NCBI RefSeq assembly: GCF_049532985.1
Contig: NZ_CP186693.1
Span: forward strand, 2,294,001-2,358,000
Source: Promicromonospora sp049532985
GTDB lineage: Bacteria; Actinomycetota; Actinomycetes; Actinomycetales; Cellulomonadaceae
Direction of reading: 5' to 3'
DNA: 64,000 nt
The position numbers were made by a program, and so were the translations under genes. This document shows positions 16,291 through 24,947 of the stretch, one piece after another (the first letter of the stretch is position 1; every line of letters starts with the position of its first letter). The notes under the pieces were generated by a model. The model saw only the letters and a list, made by a program, of their open reading frames with translations. It did no database searches and was not told the origin of the DNA.

Positions 16291-16865
16291 GCCGGCACGC
16301 CACCCTGCCCACCCTGGGCGACCTCGCCTGGGCGCCCGCGCTCGACCACCCGGAGCTGCTCGCCGACCCGGTGCGCGCGGCGCTGACCGCCTGGGCCGCC
16401 GCCGACCCGCGCGTCGCGGGCCAGGTCGCCGTCACGGAGATCGACCCCGAGCACGCCGACACGGCCACCCTCAACGAGCTGCACGGCCTGCCGCCGGAGG
16501 CGTCGGCCAACTGCGTGCTCGTGGCCGGCAAGCGCGGCGAGGAGGAGCGGATCGCGGCGTGCGTGGTGCCCGCCAGCACGTTCGCCGACGTCAACAAGCG
16601 CGTGCGCAAGCTGCTGGACGTGCGCAAGGCGTCGTTCCTGCCGACGGACCGCGCCGTGGCCGACTCCGGCATGGAGTACGGCGGCATCACGCCCGTCGGC
16701 CTGCCCGGGAGCTACCGCGTGCTCGTCGACGCACGCTTCGCGCAGGACGGCACCATGGCCCTGATGGGCTCGGGCGTGCGCCGGTCCAAGCTCCTCATGC
16801 CGGGGCCGCTGCTGTGCGCCATGCCCGGCGCGGAGGTGACCGAGGACCTGGGCGTGCTGCGCTGA
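16287..16865 (+). CDS. YbaK/EbsC-type aminoacyl-tRNA deacylase domain protein
   Basis: A 192-aa protein of the YbaK/ProX editing-domain family. Features include NCVLVAGKRGEEERIAACVV, the conserved Lys region NKRVRKLLDVRKASFL, the glycine patch MEYGGITPVGLP and the C-terminal GSGVRRSKLLMPG. Such proteins hydrolyse mischarged aminoacyl-tRNAs in trans (family knowledge). The ATGA overlap couples it to the PEBP-like gene. A 14-bp hairpin follows before the convergent MHYT gene. The exact tRNA specificity cannot be told. Confidence 0.87.
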   Translation: MSRHATLPTLGDLAWAPALDHPELLADPVRAALTAWAAADPRVAGQVAVTEIDPEHADTATLNELHGLPPEASANCVLVAGKRGEEERIAACVVPASTFADVNKRVRKLLDVRKASFLPTDRAVADSGMEYGGITPVGLPGSYRVLVDARFAQDGTMALMGSGVRRSKLLMPGPLLCAMPGAEVTEDLGVLR

Positions 16866-16898
16866 CCGCACGGACCCGGCAGACCCCCGCACGCCCGG

Positions 16899-16932
16899 CG
16901 TGCTGCCCTGGGACGCCACCCGGGGCAGCACG
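16899..16932. terminator. Hairpin between convergent ybaK-like and MHYT genes
   Basis: Arms of 14 bp (CGTGCTGCCCTGGG and complement with one G-T pair) surround a 6-nt loop. It is placed for bidirectional termination. Confidence 0.7.
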
Positions 16933-16950
16933 GTGTCAGCGGGCGGGGCG

Positions 16951-17772
16951 TCACCGCAGCAGCGACCGGCGGCGCGGGTCGGTCACCTCACGCCGGAGCT
17001 GCTCCTGCCGGTCCTGCCAGCCCTTGAACTTCTCCTGCGCCTCCAGCTCCGAGGCGCTGGGCGCGACGCCGATCACCAGGAGCAGCAGGATCGTGCTGAT
17101 GGTGACGCCGATGATGAGCGGCCCGAGCAGCGCGGAGACGGACACGCCGCCGTCGGCCACGACCATGCCGCCCCGGACCACCTCGGCGCGCATGGCCGCC
17201 ATGCCCGTGTAGTGCATGCCGGAGACGGCGATCCCCATGATGAGCGTGGCCCCGATGCCCGCGGCCATCGTGTGCACCTTGGCCGACAGCCACAGCCCTG
17301 CGGTGGCCGCGACGATGCCGACCAGCACCGACACGGCGACGGTCACGAGGTCGTAGGTCACCTCGACGCCGACGTGCAGGGCGCGCATGCCGAGGTAGTG
17401 CATGGCGGAGATCCCCAGGCCGGTGACGGTGCCACCCGCGAGGAGCGCGCCGATGCCGACGCCCGCCGCGCGGACGATGAACAGGCCGAGCCCCACGACG
17501 GCGACGGCCAGCACGCCGCTGGCGATCGTCAGGGGCACGTCGAACCGCGTCTCGGTACCGCGGATGTGGAACCCGAGCATCGCGACGAAGTGCATGACCC
17601 AGATGCCCGTGCCGCCGATGGAGACGGCACCGAGGGCGAGCCAGCCCGTGCTGGCGGCACCCCGGGAGACCCGGGCGCGGGCCGTGCAGGTCAGACCGAC
17701 GGCGCACCCGGCGCACGACAGCAGGAACGACAGGACCGGTGTGACCCAGCCCAGCGCGAAGTGGTCGATCAT
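16951..17772 (-). CDS. MHYT-domain integral membrane sensor protein
   Basis: A 273-aa membrane protein with about seven predicted helices. It has three MHYT-type motifs: WVMHFVAM (His61), SAMHYLGM (His125) and GMHYTGM (His187). MHYT domains are thought to bind copper and sense O2, CO or NO (family proposal). In most proteins the domain is joined to GGDEF, EAL or kinase modules; here only a charged 45-residue cytoplasmic tail follows (EAQEKFKGWQDRQEQLRREV). The ATG at 17772 is the first Met before a hydrophobic helix. It is divergent from the siderophore-interacting protein gene across 274 bp. Confidence 0.88.
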   Translation of the reverse strand: MIDHFALGWVTPVLSFLLSCAGCAVGLTCTARARVSRGAASTGWLALGAVSIGGTGIWVMHFVAMLGFHIRGTETRFDVPLTIASGVLAVAVVGLGLFIVRAAGVGIGALLAGGTVTGLGISAMHYLGMRALHVGVEVTYDLVTVAVSVLVGIVAATAGLWLSAKVHTMAAGIGATLIMGIAVSGMHYTGMAAMRAEVVRGGMVVADGGVSVSALLGPLIIGVTISTILLLLVIGVAPSASELEAQEKFKGWQDRQEQLRREVTDPRRRSLLR

Positions 17773-18046
17773 GTGGGGCTCTCCAGCGAGTGGGGACAAG
17801 GCAGAGCGCGCCGGACGGAGCCGTCCCGGCGTCAGAGGCCCTGCCGGAACGTCACCCGGGCAGAGACCATGCACAGTAAATAGGCCGAATAAGACGCAAT
17901 GCACCCTTTGTACTGGGTGAACTTCCTGAGTGAGCGGGTGATCTTCCGGCGCTCGACGTGCGCTCCTGCGCTGACCGGGGATGTGACCCGTGTCGCATTC
18001 TCGAACCGTTGCGAAGGGGTAGCGAACTTAGGTTAGGCTCACCGTC
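17773..18046. promoter_or_regulatory. Divergent promoter region between MHYT and siderophore-interacting genes
   Basis: This 274-bp region has a relatively AT-rich stretch (about 17870-17930) and ends in an iron box. Apart from that box no operator is clear. Confidence 0.45.
18028..18046. promoter_or_regulatory. IdeR/DtxR iron box
   Basis: TTAGGTTAGGCTCACCGTC matches 15 of 19 bases of the DtxR/IdeR consensus TTAGGTTAGGCTAACCTAA and directly abuts the GTG start. Iron-loaded repressor bound here would block the siderophore-interacting gene. Confidence 0.82.
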
Positions 18047-19027
18047 GTGACCACCAAGACCGGGGGGCTCGACACCAGGCCCTCGCGCATGTTCGACGTC
18101 GAGGTCGCGCGTGTGACGCGCCTGTGCCCGTCCTTCGTCCGGATCACCTTCCGCGGCCAGGACCTCGACAAGTTCGCGGACAACGGCCGCGACCAGCGCA
18201 TCAAGCTCCTGCTCCCGTCGCCGCGGGGCGGCTGGGACGGCCTGCGCCGCGACGACCCCGACTGGTACGCCGCCTGGCGCTCGCTCCCGGACGAGGAGCG
18301 CAACCCGATGCGTACCTACACGGTGCGCACGGTGCGGCAGAACCTGCGCGAGGTCGACGTCGACGTCGTGATGCACGGTGACACCGGCCCCGCCTCGCGC
18401 TGGGCGCTGAACGCGACCGCCGGTGACCCGCTGGTCATCATGGGCCCCAACGCCGAGTACGACGGCATCCACGGCGGCGTCGAGTTCGCCCCGCCGTCGA
18501 CCAGCCACGCGCTGCTCCTGGCCGGCGACGAGACCGCCGTGCCCGCCATCGCCGCCATCTGCGAGTCCCTGCCCGCCGACGCCGTGGGCGAGGTCTTCCT
18601 GGAGGTGCCGCACCCCGAGGACGGCTGGGACCTCGCCGCACCCGAGGGCGTGCGCGTGCACTGGCTGGCCCGCGACGGACAGGAGCACGGCGACGTGCTG
18701 GTCCCGGCCGTGCAGGACGCCGCCGACCGCCTGCTCGCGATGGGCGTGCGCCCGTCGGCGTCCGACACGACGCCGGCCCTCACCGCCGCCGGGCTCGACC
18801 TCTCGGGCGAGGCGGACGACGTCGACATCGACGCCGGGATCCTCTGGGAGGTGCCCGTCGACGGCACCGGCCAGCCCCTGGTGCAGGAGACCGTGCTGTA
18901 CGCGTGGCTCGCCGGCGAGGCGGGCGTCATCAAGTCGCTGCGCCGCTACCTGGTCAACGAGTGCCAGGTGGACCGCAAGTCGGTCGCGTTCATGGGCTAC
19001 TGGCGCAAGGGCCGCGCCGAGAACTGA
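18047..19027 (+). CDS. Siderophore-interacting protein (FAD ferric-siderophore reductase)
   Basis: A 326-aa SIP-family protein. It starts with an FAD-binding barrel (FVRITFRGQDLDKFADNG near residue 27, RTYTVRTVR near residue 87) and ends in the SIP domain (ALLLAGDETAVPAIAAI; YAWLAGEAGVIKSLRRYL; VAFMGYWRKGRAEN). These enzymes reduce ferric siderophores with NAD(P)H to release iron. The GTG start sits immediately after an iron box with no Shine-Dalgarno space, so the mRNA may be leaderless. It is somewhat longer than the usual 260-290 aa, mainly through an extra segment around residues 225-265. No siderophore synthesis genes are nearby. Confidence 0.9.
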   Translation: MTTKTGGLDTRPSRMFDVEVARVTRLCPSFVRITFRGQDLDKFADNGRDQRIKLLLPSPRGGWDGLRRDDPDWYAAWRSLPDEERNPMRTYTVRTVRQNLREVDVDVVMHGDTGPASRWALNATAGDPLVIMGPNAEYDGIHGGVEFAPPSTSHALLLAGDETAVPAIAAICESLPADAVGEVFLEVPHPEDGWDLAAPEGVRVHWLARDGQEHGDVLVPAVQDAADRLLAMGVRPSASDTTPALTAAGLDLSGEADDVDIDAGILWEVPVDGTGQPLVQETVLYAWLAGEAGVIKSLRRYLVNECQVDRKSVAFMGYWRKGRAEN

Positions 19028-19045
19028 CCCCGCGCGCCGCGCCGC

Positions 19046-19870
19046 CTACTCGGCGGCGTGGCCCGGTACCCGCGTCGCCCAGGCGGCCACCGCCACCGCG
19101 GAGGCCACGTTCAGCGAGTCCACTCCTCCGGACATCGGGATCCGGACCGTCAGGTCGCAGCCGGCGATCGTGCTGGGCTTCAGCCCGTCCCCCTCGGTGC
19201 CGAGCACCATGGCCAGCTTCGCGGGCGGGTCCGCCACCAGGTCGTCCAGCGAGACGGAGTCGTCCTCGAGGGCCAGGGCGGCCACGGTGAAGCCGTGCTC
19301 GTGCAGCACGTCGATCCCGCCCGGCCACGGGTCGATCCGCGTCCAGGGCACCTGGAACACGGTGCCCATGGAGACGCGCACCGCGCGGCGGTAGAGGGGG
19401 TCCGCGCAGCTCGGGGTGAACAGCACCGCGTCCACGCCGAGCGCCGCGCAGGCGCGCATGGCCGCGCCGACGTTCGTGTGGTCCACGATGTCCTCCAGGA
19501 TCACCACCCGCCGTGCCCCCGCCAGCAGGTCCCGCACGTCCGGCAGCGTCGGCCGGTGCATCGCGGCCAGCGCGCCACGGTGCAGGTGGAAGCCCGTGAT
19601 CTCCTTCAGCACGGGCTCCTCCGCGACGTAGACGGGCACACCGGGAGCGATCACGTCGGCCATCGAGTCCAGCCACTTCGGCGCCATGAGGTAGGAGCGG
19701 GGCCGGTGGCCGGCGGCCACCGCCCGACGGATCACCGTCGAGCTCTCCGCGATGTACAGGCCCTTGGCCGGCTCGTGCCGGGAGCGCAGGACGACGTCCG
19801 TGAGGCGGTTGTAGTCGGCGAGCCGCTCGTCGGCGGGGTCGTCCACGTGGACGACGTCGGGGGTGGTCAC
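19046..19870 (-). CDS. SpoU/TrmH-family RNA 2'-O-methyltransferase
   Basis: A 274-aa SPOUT methyltransferase. An N-terminal substrate-binding part (LTDVVLRSRHEPAKGLYIAE) precedes the knotted domain with motif 1 VILEDIVDHTNVGAAMR, motif 2 AMVLGTEGDGL and motif 3 VRIPMSGGVDSLNVASAVAV. It uses S-adenosylmethionine to methylate a ribose in tRNA or rRNA. The GTG start at 19870 is supported by GGGAGAATGG upstream. It is convergent with the siderophore-interacting gene with only 18 bp between, so read-through or antisense transcription is likely. Confidence 0.9.
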   Translation of the reverse strand: MTTPDVVHVDDPADERLADYNRLTDVVLRSRHEPAKGLYIAESSTVIRRAVAAGHRPRSYLMAPKWLDSMADVIAPGVPVYVAEEPVLKEITGFHLHRGALAAMHRPTLPDVRDLLAGARRVVILEDIVDHTNVGAAMRACAALGVDAVLFTPSCADPLYRRAVRVSMGTVFQVPWTRIDPWPGGIDVLHEHGFTVAALALEDDSVSLDDLVADPPAKLAMVLGTEGDGLKPSTIAGCDLTVRIPMSGGVDSLNVASAVAVAAWATRVPGHAAE

Positions 19871-20050
19871 CGGCCCATTCTCCCTGCACCGGGGCCCGTC
19901 CTGGAACTCGGGTTCCACGGCGCGCCGCACCGGGACGCCGTTATCGTCCCGTTATCTCTCACAGCGAAATCCTCTCGGCTTCCCACAACGGCCCAAGATT
20001 CCATATGCTCCGGGCAAGGAAAGTTCGTCTCACTCAAGAGGAGAGTTGCG

Positions 20051-20770
20051 ATGAGAACTACCCGGACTCCCCGGTCGTCCCGCGCACGCCGCAGCAAGGA
20101 CACCGTTCCGCATCCCGCGCTACCTCCGTCCTACGCTGCGATGATCGAGCGCACGCCGTCGCTGGACGAGGCGCAGCTCGAGTCCCTCCTCGAGCGGGCG
20201 GTCGCCGGCGCCGACGCCGCACGCACCCTCGAGTCCACCGCGGTCTCCCCCAGCCTCCGCACACAGCTCGAAGCGCGGGTCAAGGACGGGCAATACGCAA
20301 AGGAGCGTCTCGTCCTCGCCCACCTCCGCCTCGTACCGGCGATCGCGAGCTCGTACTCGGGCCGCATGCCGTTCATGGACCTGGTCCAGGAGGGCAACGT
20401 CGGCCTGGTCCGCGCCGCCGACTCCTACGACCCCGCGCACGGCACGTTCGCCGCCTACGCCCACCGCTGGGTACGCCGCTCGATCGTCCGCGCGGTCGCC
20501 GCGGCCGAGCAGGCCTCTCCCGCGAGCCAGGCCGGCCCCACCCCCGAGCAGACCATGCTGCGCCGCCGCATCCGGCAGGCCGTCGCCCACCTCGACAGCG
20601 TCGAGGCCCGTGTGCTGGAGATGCGCTTCGGGCTCCTGGACGGCACCACGCGCACCCTCGACGAGATCGGCCGCCGCCTCGGTGTGACCAAGGAGCACGT
20701 GGCACAGATCCTCGAGCGGGCCCTGGCCCGCCTGCGCGACGTCGTCACCCCCGCACCGCTCGCCGCGTGA
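20051..20770 (+). CDS. Short RNA polymerase sigma-70 factor lacking region 3
   Basis: A 239-aa sigma factor. Region 1.2 (residues about 34-86), region 2 (87-150: PFMDLVQEGNVGLVRAADSY) and region 4 (170-232: RTLDEIGRRLGVTKEHVAQI) resemble primary sigma factors. Region 1.1 is absent and region 3 is reduced to a linker of about 20 residues (EQASPASQAGPTPEQ). Region 2.4 reads YAHRWVRRSIVRA where housekeeping factors read YATWWIRQAITRA, so the residues that read the -10 element differ. It may be an alternative factor with its own promoters. The ATG follows AAGAGGAGAGTTGCG. No anti-sigma gene is adjacent. Confidence 0.85.
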   Translation: MRTTRTPRSSRARRSKDTVPHPALPPSYAAMIERTPSLDEAQLESLLERAVAGADAARTLESTAVSPSLRTQLEARVKDGQYAKERLVLAHLRLVPAIASSYSGRMPFMDLVQEGNVGLVRAADSYDPAHGTFAAYAHRWVRRSIVRAVAAAEQASPASQAGPTPEQTMLRRRIRQAVAHLDSVEARVLEMRFGLLDGTTRTLDEIGRRLGVTKEHVAQILERALARLRDVVTPAPLAA

Positions 20771-20772
20771 CC

Positions 20773-20802
20773 GCCGGCTGGGCTCCCGACGGCCCAGCCG
20801 GC
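20773..20802. terminator. Hairpin between sigma factor and convergent membrane protein gene
   Basis: GCCGGCTGGGC and its exact complement are separated by 8 bases. It lies 2 bp after the sigma stop and likely terminates both converging transcripts. Confidence 0.75.
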
Positions 20803-20834
20803 GTCAGCCTTCGCGTGTCGCCTGAGCGTGCGGT

Positions 20835-23723
20835 TCAGCTCCGGCCCAGGCGAGAGATCACCTCGTCCAGCGCCTCGTGGTACGCCCACGACGACTGGTA
20901 GCCCGAATGGGCGGCCACGGCGAAGAGATAGGCCGACCGGTCCATCTCCTCGGCCCCGCGGTCCGTCTCGTTCTCCCCGTACCCCACCACCGGGAAGCCC
21001 AGGAAGTCGGTGCGCCGCCACAGGTTCACCCACGCGGGCTTCGCACCGCAGGTCAGCAGGGACATCAGCGTGACCTGTTCCCCCGAGCCGGGCTCGGGGC
21101 GTCCCGGCGTCAACGGCGCCGCCGGGTCCGCCCCGGGTCCGGAACCCAGTACCTGACCGCCCCACGGGTCCGCCGACCAGGCCGGACCGGTGCACGGCGG
21201 CGTGCCGGTCGTCGTCGGACCCAGGAGGTCCGGGAAGAACCGGCCGAAGAAGGGGCGCAGCTGCGTGCCGTAGGTGAGCAGACCGATCCGGCCGTCCACG
21301 AGACCCGGCACCGGGTTGCCCGCACGGATCAGCACGACCGCCGCGGCCAGCACGGCGCCCATCGAGTGCGCCGACAGCACCACGCGCCGCGTCGGGGCCA
21401 CGCGGGCGCGCTCGACGTCGTCGGTGAGGTCGGCGCCCGCGAGCCAGGCGTCGACGCGCGAGCGCACCTCGGGCACGACCCGCTCGGCGTAGCTCGGCGG
21501 TCCGAACGGGTGCGCACTGCGGGGCAGGAAGCACAGCAGGTCCCACAGCAGGCCCCAGGGACGGGACGGCCCGCCGCCCGCGGCACCCGCCATCGCGCTG
21601 ACCACCAGCGTCGCGGCGAGCACCCCCAGGGCCGGCACCGCCAGGCCGGACAGCCAGAGCGGGACCTGGACGCTGCCCGTGTCGTCGTGCTGGGCGATCA
21701 GCGGGATGTGCGCCACGACGGCCGCCACGTAGGCGGCCGCCGCCAGCGCGCCCACGGCGAGCTCCGCCCGGTGCGACATGGCCGCGACCTGCCGGCCGCG
21801 CAGCACCCGCTCCAGCACGGGGCTGGGGCCGCCGTCGGGGTCGGGGGCGTCGGCCACGGCGCGCCACGCGGGCGCCGCCGGACCGTACGGCGGCCCGGAC
21901 GTGCGCGGCGCGGCGGGGATCCACAGGGGCCGCGAGCGCAGCACGTCCATCACGTACGGTCCGGCGAGCGCCACGACCAGCAGCACCAGGAACACGAGCG
22001 CGATCACCACGGACGCGGTGCCGAACTCGGTGTAGACGGGCGGCACCCGGACGAGGTCGGGGTCGGGCACCCGGCGGACCACACCGACCAGACCCTCCCC
22101 GAGCGGCTCGGGCGCGGCGGGCTCGCCGGTGCGCAGGAACCACTGCACGCCGAGCACCAGCAGGCTGGAGTACACGGCGGCAGCGGCCGCCGAGACGAGC
22201 AGGAAGACGCCCGGGCCCGCGCCGTTCCAGCCCTCGTGGACGCGGCGGCGCAGGAGCATCGCGACCAGGACCACGACGGCCGGGCTCAGCACGGCGAGCA
22301 TGGCGAGGCCCACGAGAAGGTGCCGCAGCGGGGCGCCCGGCTCGGTGACCAGCACCACCGCCACGCAGAGGGTGGCCACGACCGGGACCAGGGTCCACGC
22401 GGCGACGACGCGGACGTGGCGCGCCGTGCGCCAGGCCAGGCCGGTGGCCGCGATGCCGAACAGGCCGACGCCCAGCAGCGCTGGCACGAGGTCCACGCCG
22501 ATCAGGGCGGGCATGCGCGCCGGCTGCGGCCCGGCGAAGGCCGCCCAGCAGGCCAGCACCCAGACGAGCAGGCCGGCCGCGAACACCGCGAGCGCAGCCC
22601 GGCCCTTCCAGCGGGGTGCGTGCGCCTGGACCCCGTCGTCGTCGGTGCGCAGGGCCACCAGCGCGCACGCCCCGAGGATCACGACCAGGGCGGCCACGGG
22701 CAGACCGGGCATCGGCAGGCCGACGTCGGCGTACCGGGTCCAGGTGAGGAACTGGCCGGTGAGCGCGAGCGCCGCGCCCAGGTGCGCCCAGAGCAGGCCG
22801 GAGCCGGTGCGCTGCGACCAGAAGCCGGCCCGGTGCAGCGGCGGGCCGGACGGCGGGACGACTCCCCCGGCGCGCATCACCGAGAACTTCGACTCGAACC
22901 GGACCTGCCCGCCGTGGGCCACCAGCACCAGCACCGCGACCAGGAGCACCGGGACGAGCGACAGCAGGGCGAGGCGGTCGCCGACGTCCATCCGCGCCAG
23001 CCCGTACAGGACGCCCGGGATGCGGGCGCAGACGGGGACCACCGAGTCGGGGCCCGGCGTCGCCAGGCCCATGCAGCGCGTGCCGACCACGGACAGCGCG
23101 ACGGTGGCCACCGCCGACACGAACAGGAGGGTGAGCCCGAGCGCGAAGAGCCGCGTCAGCGCGGCGGTCGCCTCGGGGACCAGCCTGCCCGACGGCGGAC
23201 GGCCGGCGTCGGCGGGTGGCGTGGCCGCCGTGCCGCCGGCAGCGCCGGAACCGGTGTCCGGCGCCGGGATGCGCCGCGCCCAGTACCCCGCGTTCGCCAG
23301 GCCGAACGGGACCATCGCGGCCCACATGAGCCGCACCGCGACGGTTCCCACCAGGCCCAGCACGCCGCCGAACGGGAGCCCGCCGAGGCGCGCCATCGCA
23401 CCCCAGGAGTAGGCCTCGCGGCGCACGTCCGGGCGGATCGCGTGCACGTGCCCCGCCGGGAGCGCCTTGTCGCGGGCCTCGGCCTCGGGCCGCGGCGTCC
23501 AGAAGCTGCCGAGGCTGTCGCCGTCGGACTGGGTGACCTCGCCGCGCGGCAGGTCGAGCGAGCTGTGCGGTACGGCGTTCGCGATGCCGTGGATGCGCAG
23601 CTCGAGGACGGTCGACCCGGAGGCACCGGGAGCAGGTGCCGGGCGTTCCTCGGGGTCACGTCCGGGGTCACGTCGGGGGTCGGGTCCGGGGCTGGTCGGA
23701 GTGCCGGGCGGCGCGCTGTCCAT
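20835..23723 (-). CDS. Large polytopic membrane protein with alpha/beta-hydrolase-like signature
   Basis: A 962-aa protein not recognised as a named family. The N-terminus has LELRIHGIANAVPHSSLDLP (about residue 40), a strand-plus-HG pattern like the first strand and oxyanion region of alpha/beta hydrolases. The middle holds many hydrophobic helices. Near residue 790 is VVLSAHSMGAVLAAAVVL, a nucleophile-elbow-like motif (SAHSMG) as in lipases. A membrane-inserted esterase or lipase is the simplest reading, with hydrolase segments split around the membrane region; this is inference. The ATG at 23723 is chosen over longer in-frame starts that cross the upstream intergenic region. No partner gene is evident. 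Confidence 0.7.
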   Translation of the reverse strand: MDSAPPGTPTSPGPDPRRDPGRDPEERPAPAPGASGSTVLELRIHGIANAVPHSSLDLPRGEVTQSDGDSLGSFWTPRPEAEARDKALPAGHVHAIRPDVRREAYSWGAMARLGGLPFGGVLGLVGTVAVRLMWAAMVPFGLANAGYWARRIPAPDTGSGAAGGTAATPPADAGRPPSGRLVPEATAALTRLFALGLTLLFVSAVATVALSVVGTRCMGLATPGPDSVVPVCARIPGVLYGLARMDVGDRLALLSLVPVLLVAVLVLVAHGGQVRFESKFSVMRAGGVVPPSGPPLHRAGFWSQRTGSGLLWAHLGAALALTGQFLTWTRYADVGLPMPGLPVAALVVILGACALVALRTDDDGVQAHAPRWKGRAALAVFAAGLLVWVLACWAAFAGPQPARMPALIGVDLVPALLGVGLFGIAATGLAWRTARHVRVVAAWTLVPVVATLCVAVVLVTEPGAPLRHLLVGLAMLAVLSPAVVVLVAMLLRRRVHEGWNGAGPGVFLLVSAAAAAVYSSLLVLGVQWFLRTGEPAAPEPLGEGLVGVVRRVPDPDLVRVPPVYTEFGTASVVIALVFLVLLVVALAGPYVMDVLRSRPLWIPAAPRTSGPPYGPAAPAWRAVADAPDPDGGPSPVLERVLRGRQVAAMSHRAELAVGALAAAAYVAAVVAHIPLIAQHDDTGSVQVPLWLSGLAVPALGVLAATLVVSAMAGAAGGGPSRPWGLLWDLLCFLPRSAHPFGPPSYAERVVPEVRSRVDAWLAGADLTDDVERARVAPTRRVVLSAHSMGAVLAAAVVLIRAGNPVPGLVDGRIGLLTYGTQLRPFFGRFFPDLLGPTTTGTPPCTGPAWSADPWGGQVLGSGPGADPAAPLTPGRPEPGSGEQVTLMSLLTCGAKPAWVNLWRRTDFLGFPVVGYGENETDRGAEEMDRSAYLFAVAAHSGYQSSWAYHEALDEVISRLGRS

Positions 23724-23824
23724 AGCGCACCAACGTAGAGCGGGCGAACGGCGCCACGCGTGCCGCCACGCGCGCGCCGCCCGCATCCTGCGGGAATCCC
23801 GCACACACCCGGGCCGTGACGCTG

Positions 23825-24760
23825 TCAGGAACCGAACGTCGTCGCCAGCACGGCCGCCGCCAGGAGCACGTCGTAGACCACGCAGGCCTCGGCGTACCAG
23901 CGCCACACCACGGCGCCGGCCCGGTGGTGCAGGACGTCCCAGACGCCGTGCCCCACGAGCCCGGCCGCGAGCACCCAGGCCCCGGCGTCCTGTCCCGCGA
24001 GCGCGCCGGCCAGCAGGCTGACGCCCGCGAACACCGCGAGCCCCGCCGCCTGGAGCACCACCATCGACCGGCCGCGGACCTGGTTCCGCAGGACGCCCAC
24101 GACGGGGTACACGAGAGCCATCGCCACGACGAGCCAGGCCGGCACGTCACCCACGCCGCCCGCGACCGTGCCCGCGAGCAGCAGCAGCGCCAGGAGCACC
24201 GGCCACCGCCGGGCGAGCCACCCGAGGTCGACGCCGTGCGCGTGCTCGGTGTACTCGGCCGGCCGCAGCAGCATCGCCGCCGCCATCGCCGGCACCATCA
24301 GCACGTGGCCCCAGAGCATCAGGCCGCCCGCGCCGACGGCGCCCGTCCAGAACAGCACCAGCAGCACCACGAACGGCGCCGCCATCGCCGCGTTCATCTC
24401 CCCGACCGCCGCCCAGCCGTGCCGCCGGACCCGCATCCACACGGTCATCGCCACCACCATGTCCGCCACCATCACCACCGCGGCGACGTCGGGCCGGGCG
24501 AGCAGGGCCGCGACGCCCAGGGCCGCTCCCGCCACGTCCCAGGCCGGGGCGAGCAGCATCATCCCGAGCACCATGACCACGACCATCTCGGCCAGGTGCG
24601 CGAGGAACCGCAGGGTCCTGCGCGTCCGGGTGTCGGGTCGCGCACCGTGGTGCGTGCCGTGCGGTCCGGCGTGGGTCTGCGCCGGGGGTCGCCCGTGCAC
24701 CGTGCCGGGCACCGGCGAGATCGTCGTCTGGTCCGTCTGCCGGGCCGTCGTCTGCGTCAT
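23825..24760 (-). CDS. Polytopic membrane protein, Met-rich, next to two-component genes
   Basis: A 311-aa protein with a His/Thr/Pro-rich cytosolic N-terminus (HAGPHGTHHGARPDTRTRR, about residues 31-49) followed by roughly eight hydrophobic helices. Several helices are rich in Met (VVVMVLGMMLL, VVMVADMVVAMTVWM). No known family is recognised. The ATG at 24760 follows GAGGAGACG. It is divergent from a histidine kinase/response regulator pair over 187 bp holding an ATCTGTCA inverted repeat, so it is a likely target of that system. The His and Met content could reflect metal binding, which is speculative. Confidence 0.75.
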   Translation of the reverse strand: MTQTTARQTDQTTISPVPGTVHGRPPAQTHAGPHGTHHGARPDTRTRRTLRFLAHLAEMVVVMVLGMMLLAPAWDVAGAALGVAALLARPDVAAVVMVADMVVAMTVWMRVRRHGWAAVGEMNAAMAAPFVVLLVLFWTGAVGAGGLMLWGHVLMVPAMAAAMLLRPAEYTEHAHGVDLGWLARRWPVLLALLLLAGTVAGGVGDVPAWLVVAMALVYPVVGVLRNQVRGRSMVVLQAAGLAVFAGVSLLAGALAGQDAGAWVLAAGLVGHGVWDVLHHRAGAVVWRWYAEACVVYDVLLAAAVLATTFGS

Positions 24761-24864
24761 CGTCGTCTCCTCGTCGTCCGGGGCGGCGTCGTTCGCCGCG
24801 CCGGTCTCCACGCTGTCCGACCACGCGGGCGCCCAGTAGTGCCGGACGGCACCCGCGGACGGGC

Positions 24865-24890
24865 ATCTGTCACGACCTCGCATGACAGAT
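24865..24890. promoter_or_regulatory. Inverted repeat in the divergent promoter of the two-component system
   Basis: ATCTGTCA and TGACAGAT are separated by 10 bases; a second overlapping pair ATGACA-GA-TGTCAT spans 24882-24895. It is a candidate binding site for the NarL-type response regulator encoded downstream. Confidence 0.5.
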
Positions 24891-24947
24891 GTCATCGAGA
24901 CCCGCGCCGCCGCCCCGGCCGGGCCCGGGCGCTGGCAGGATGGCGCC

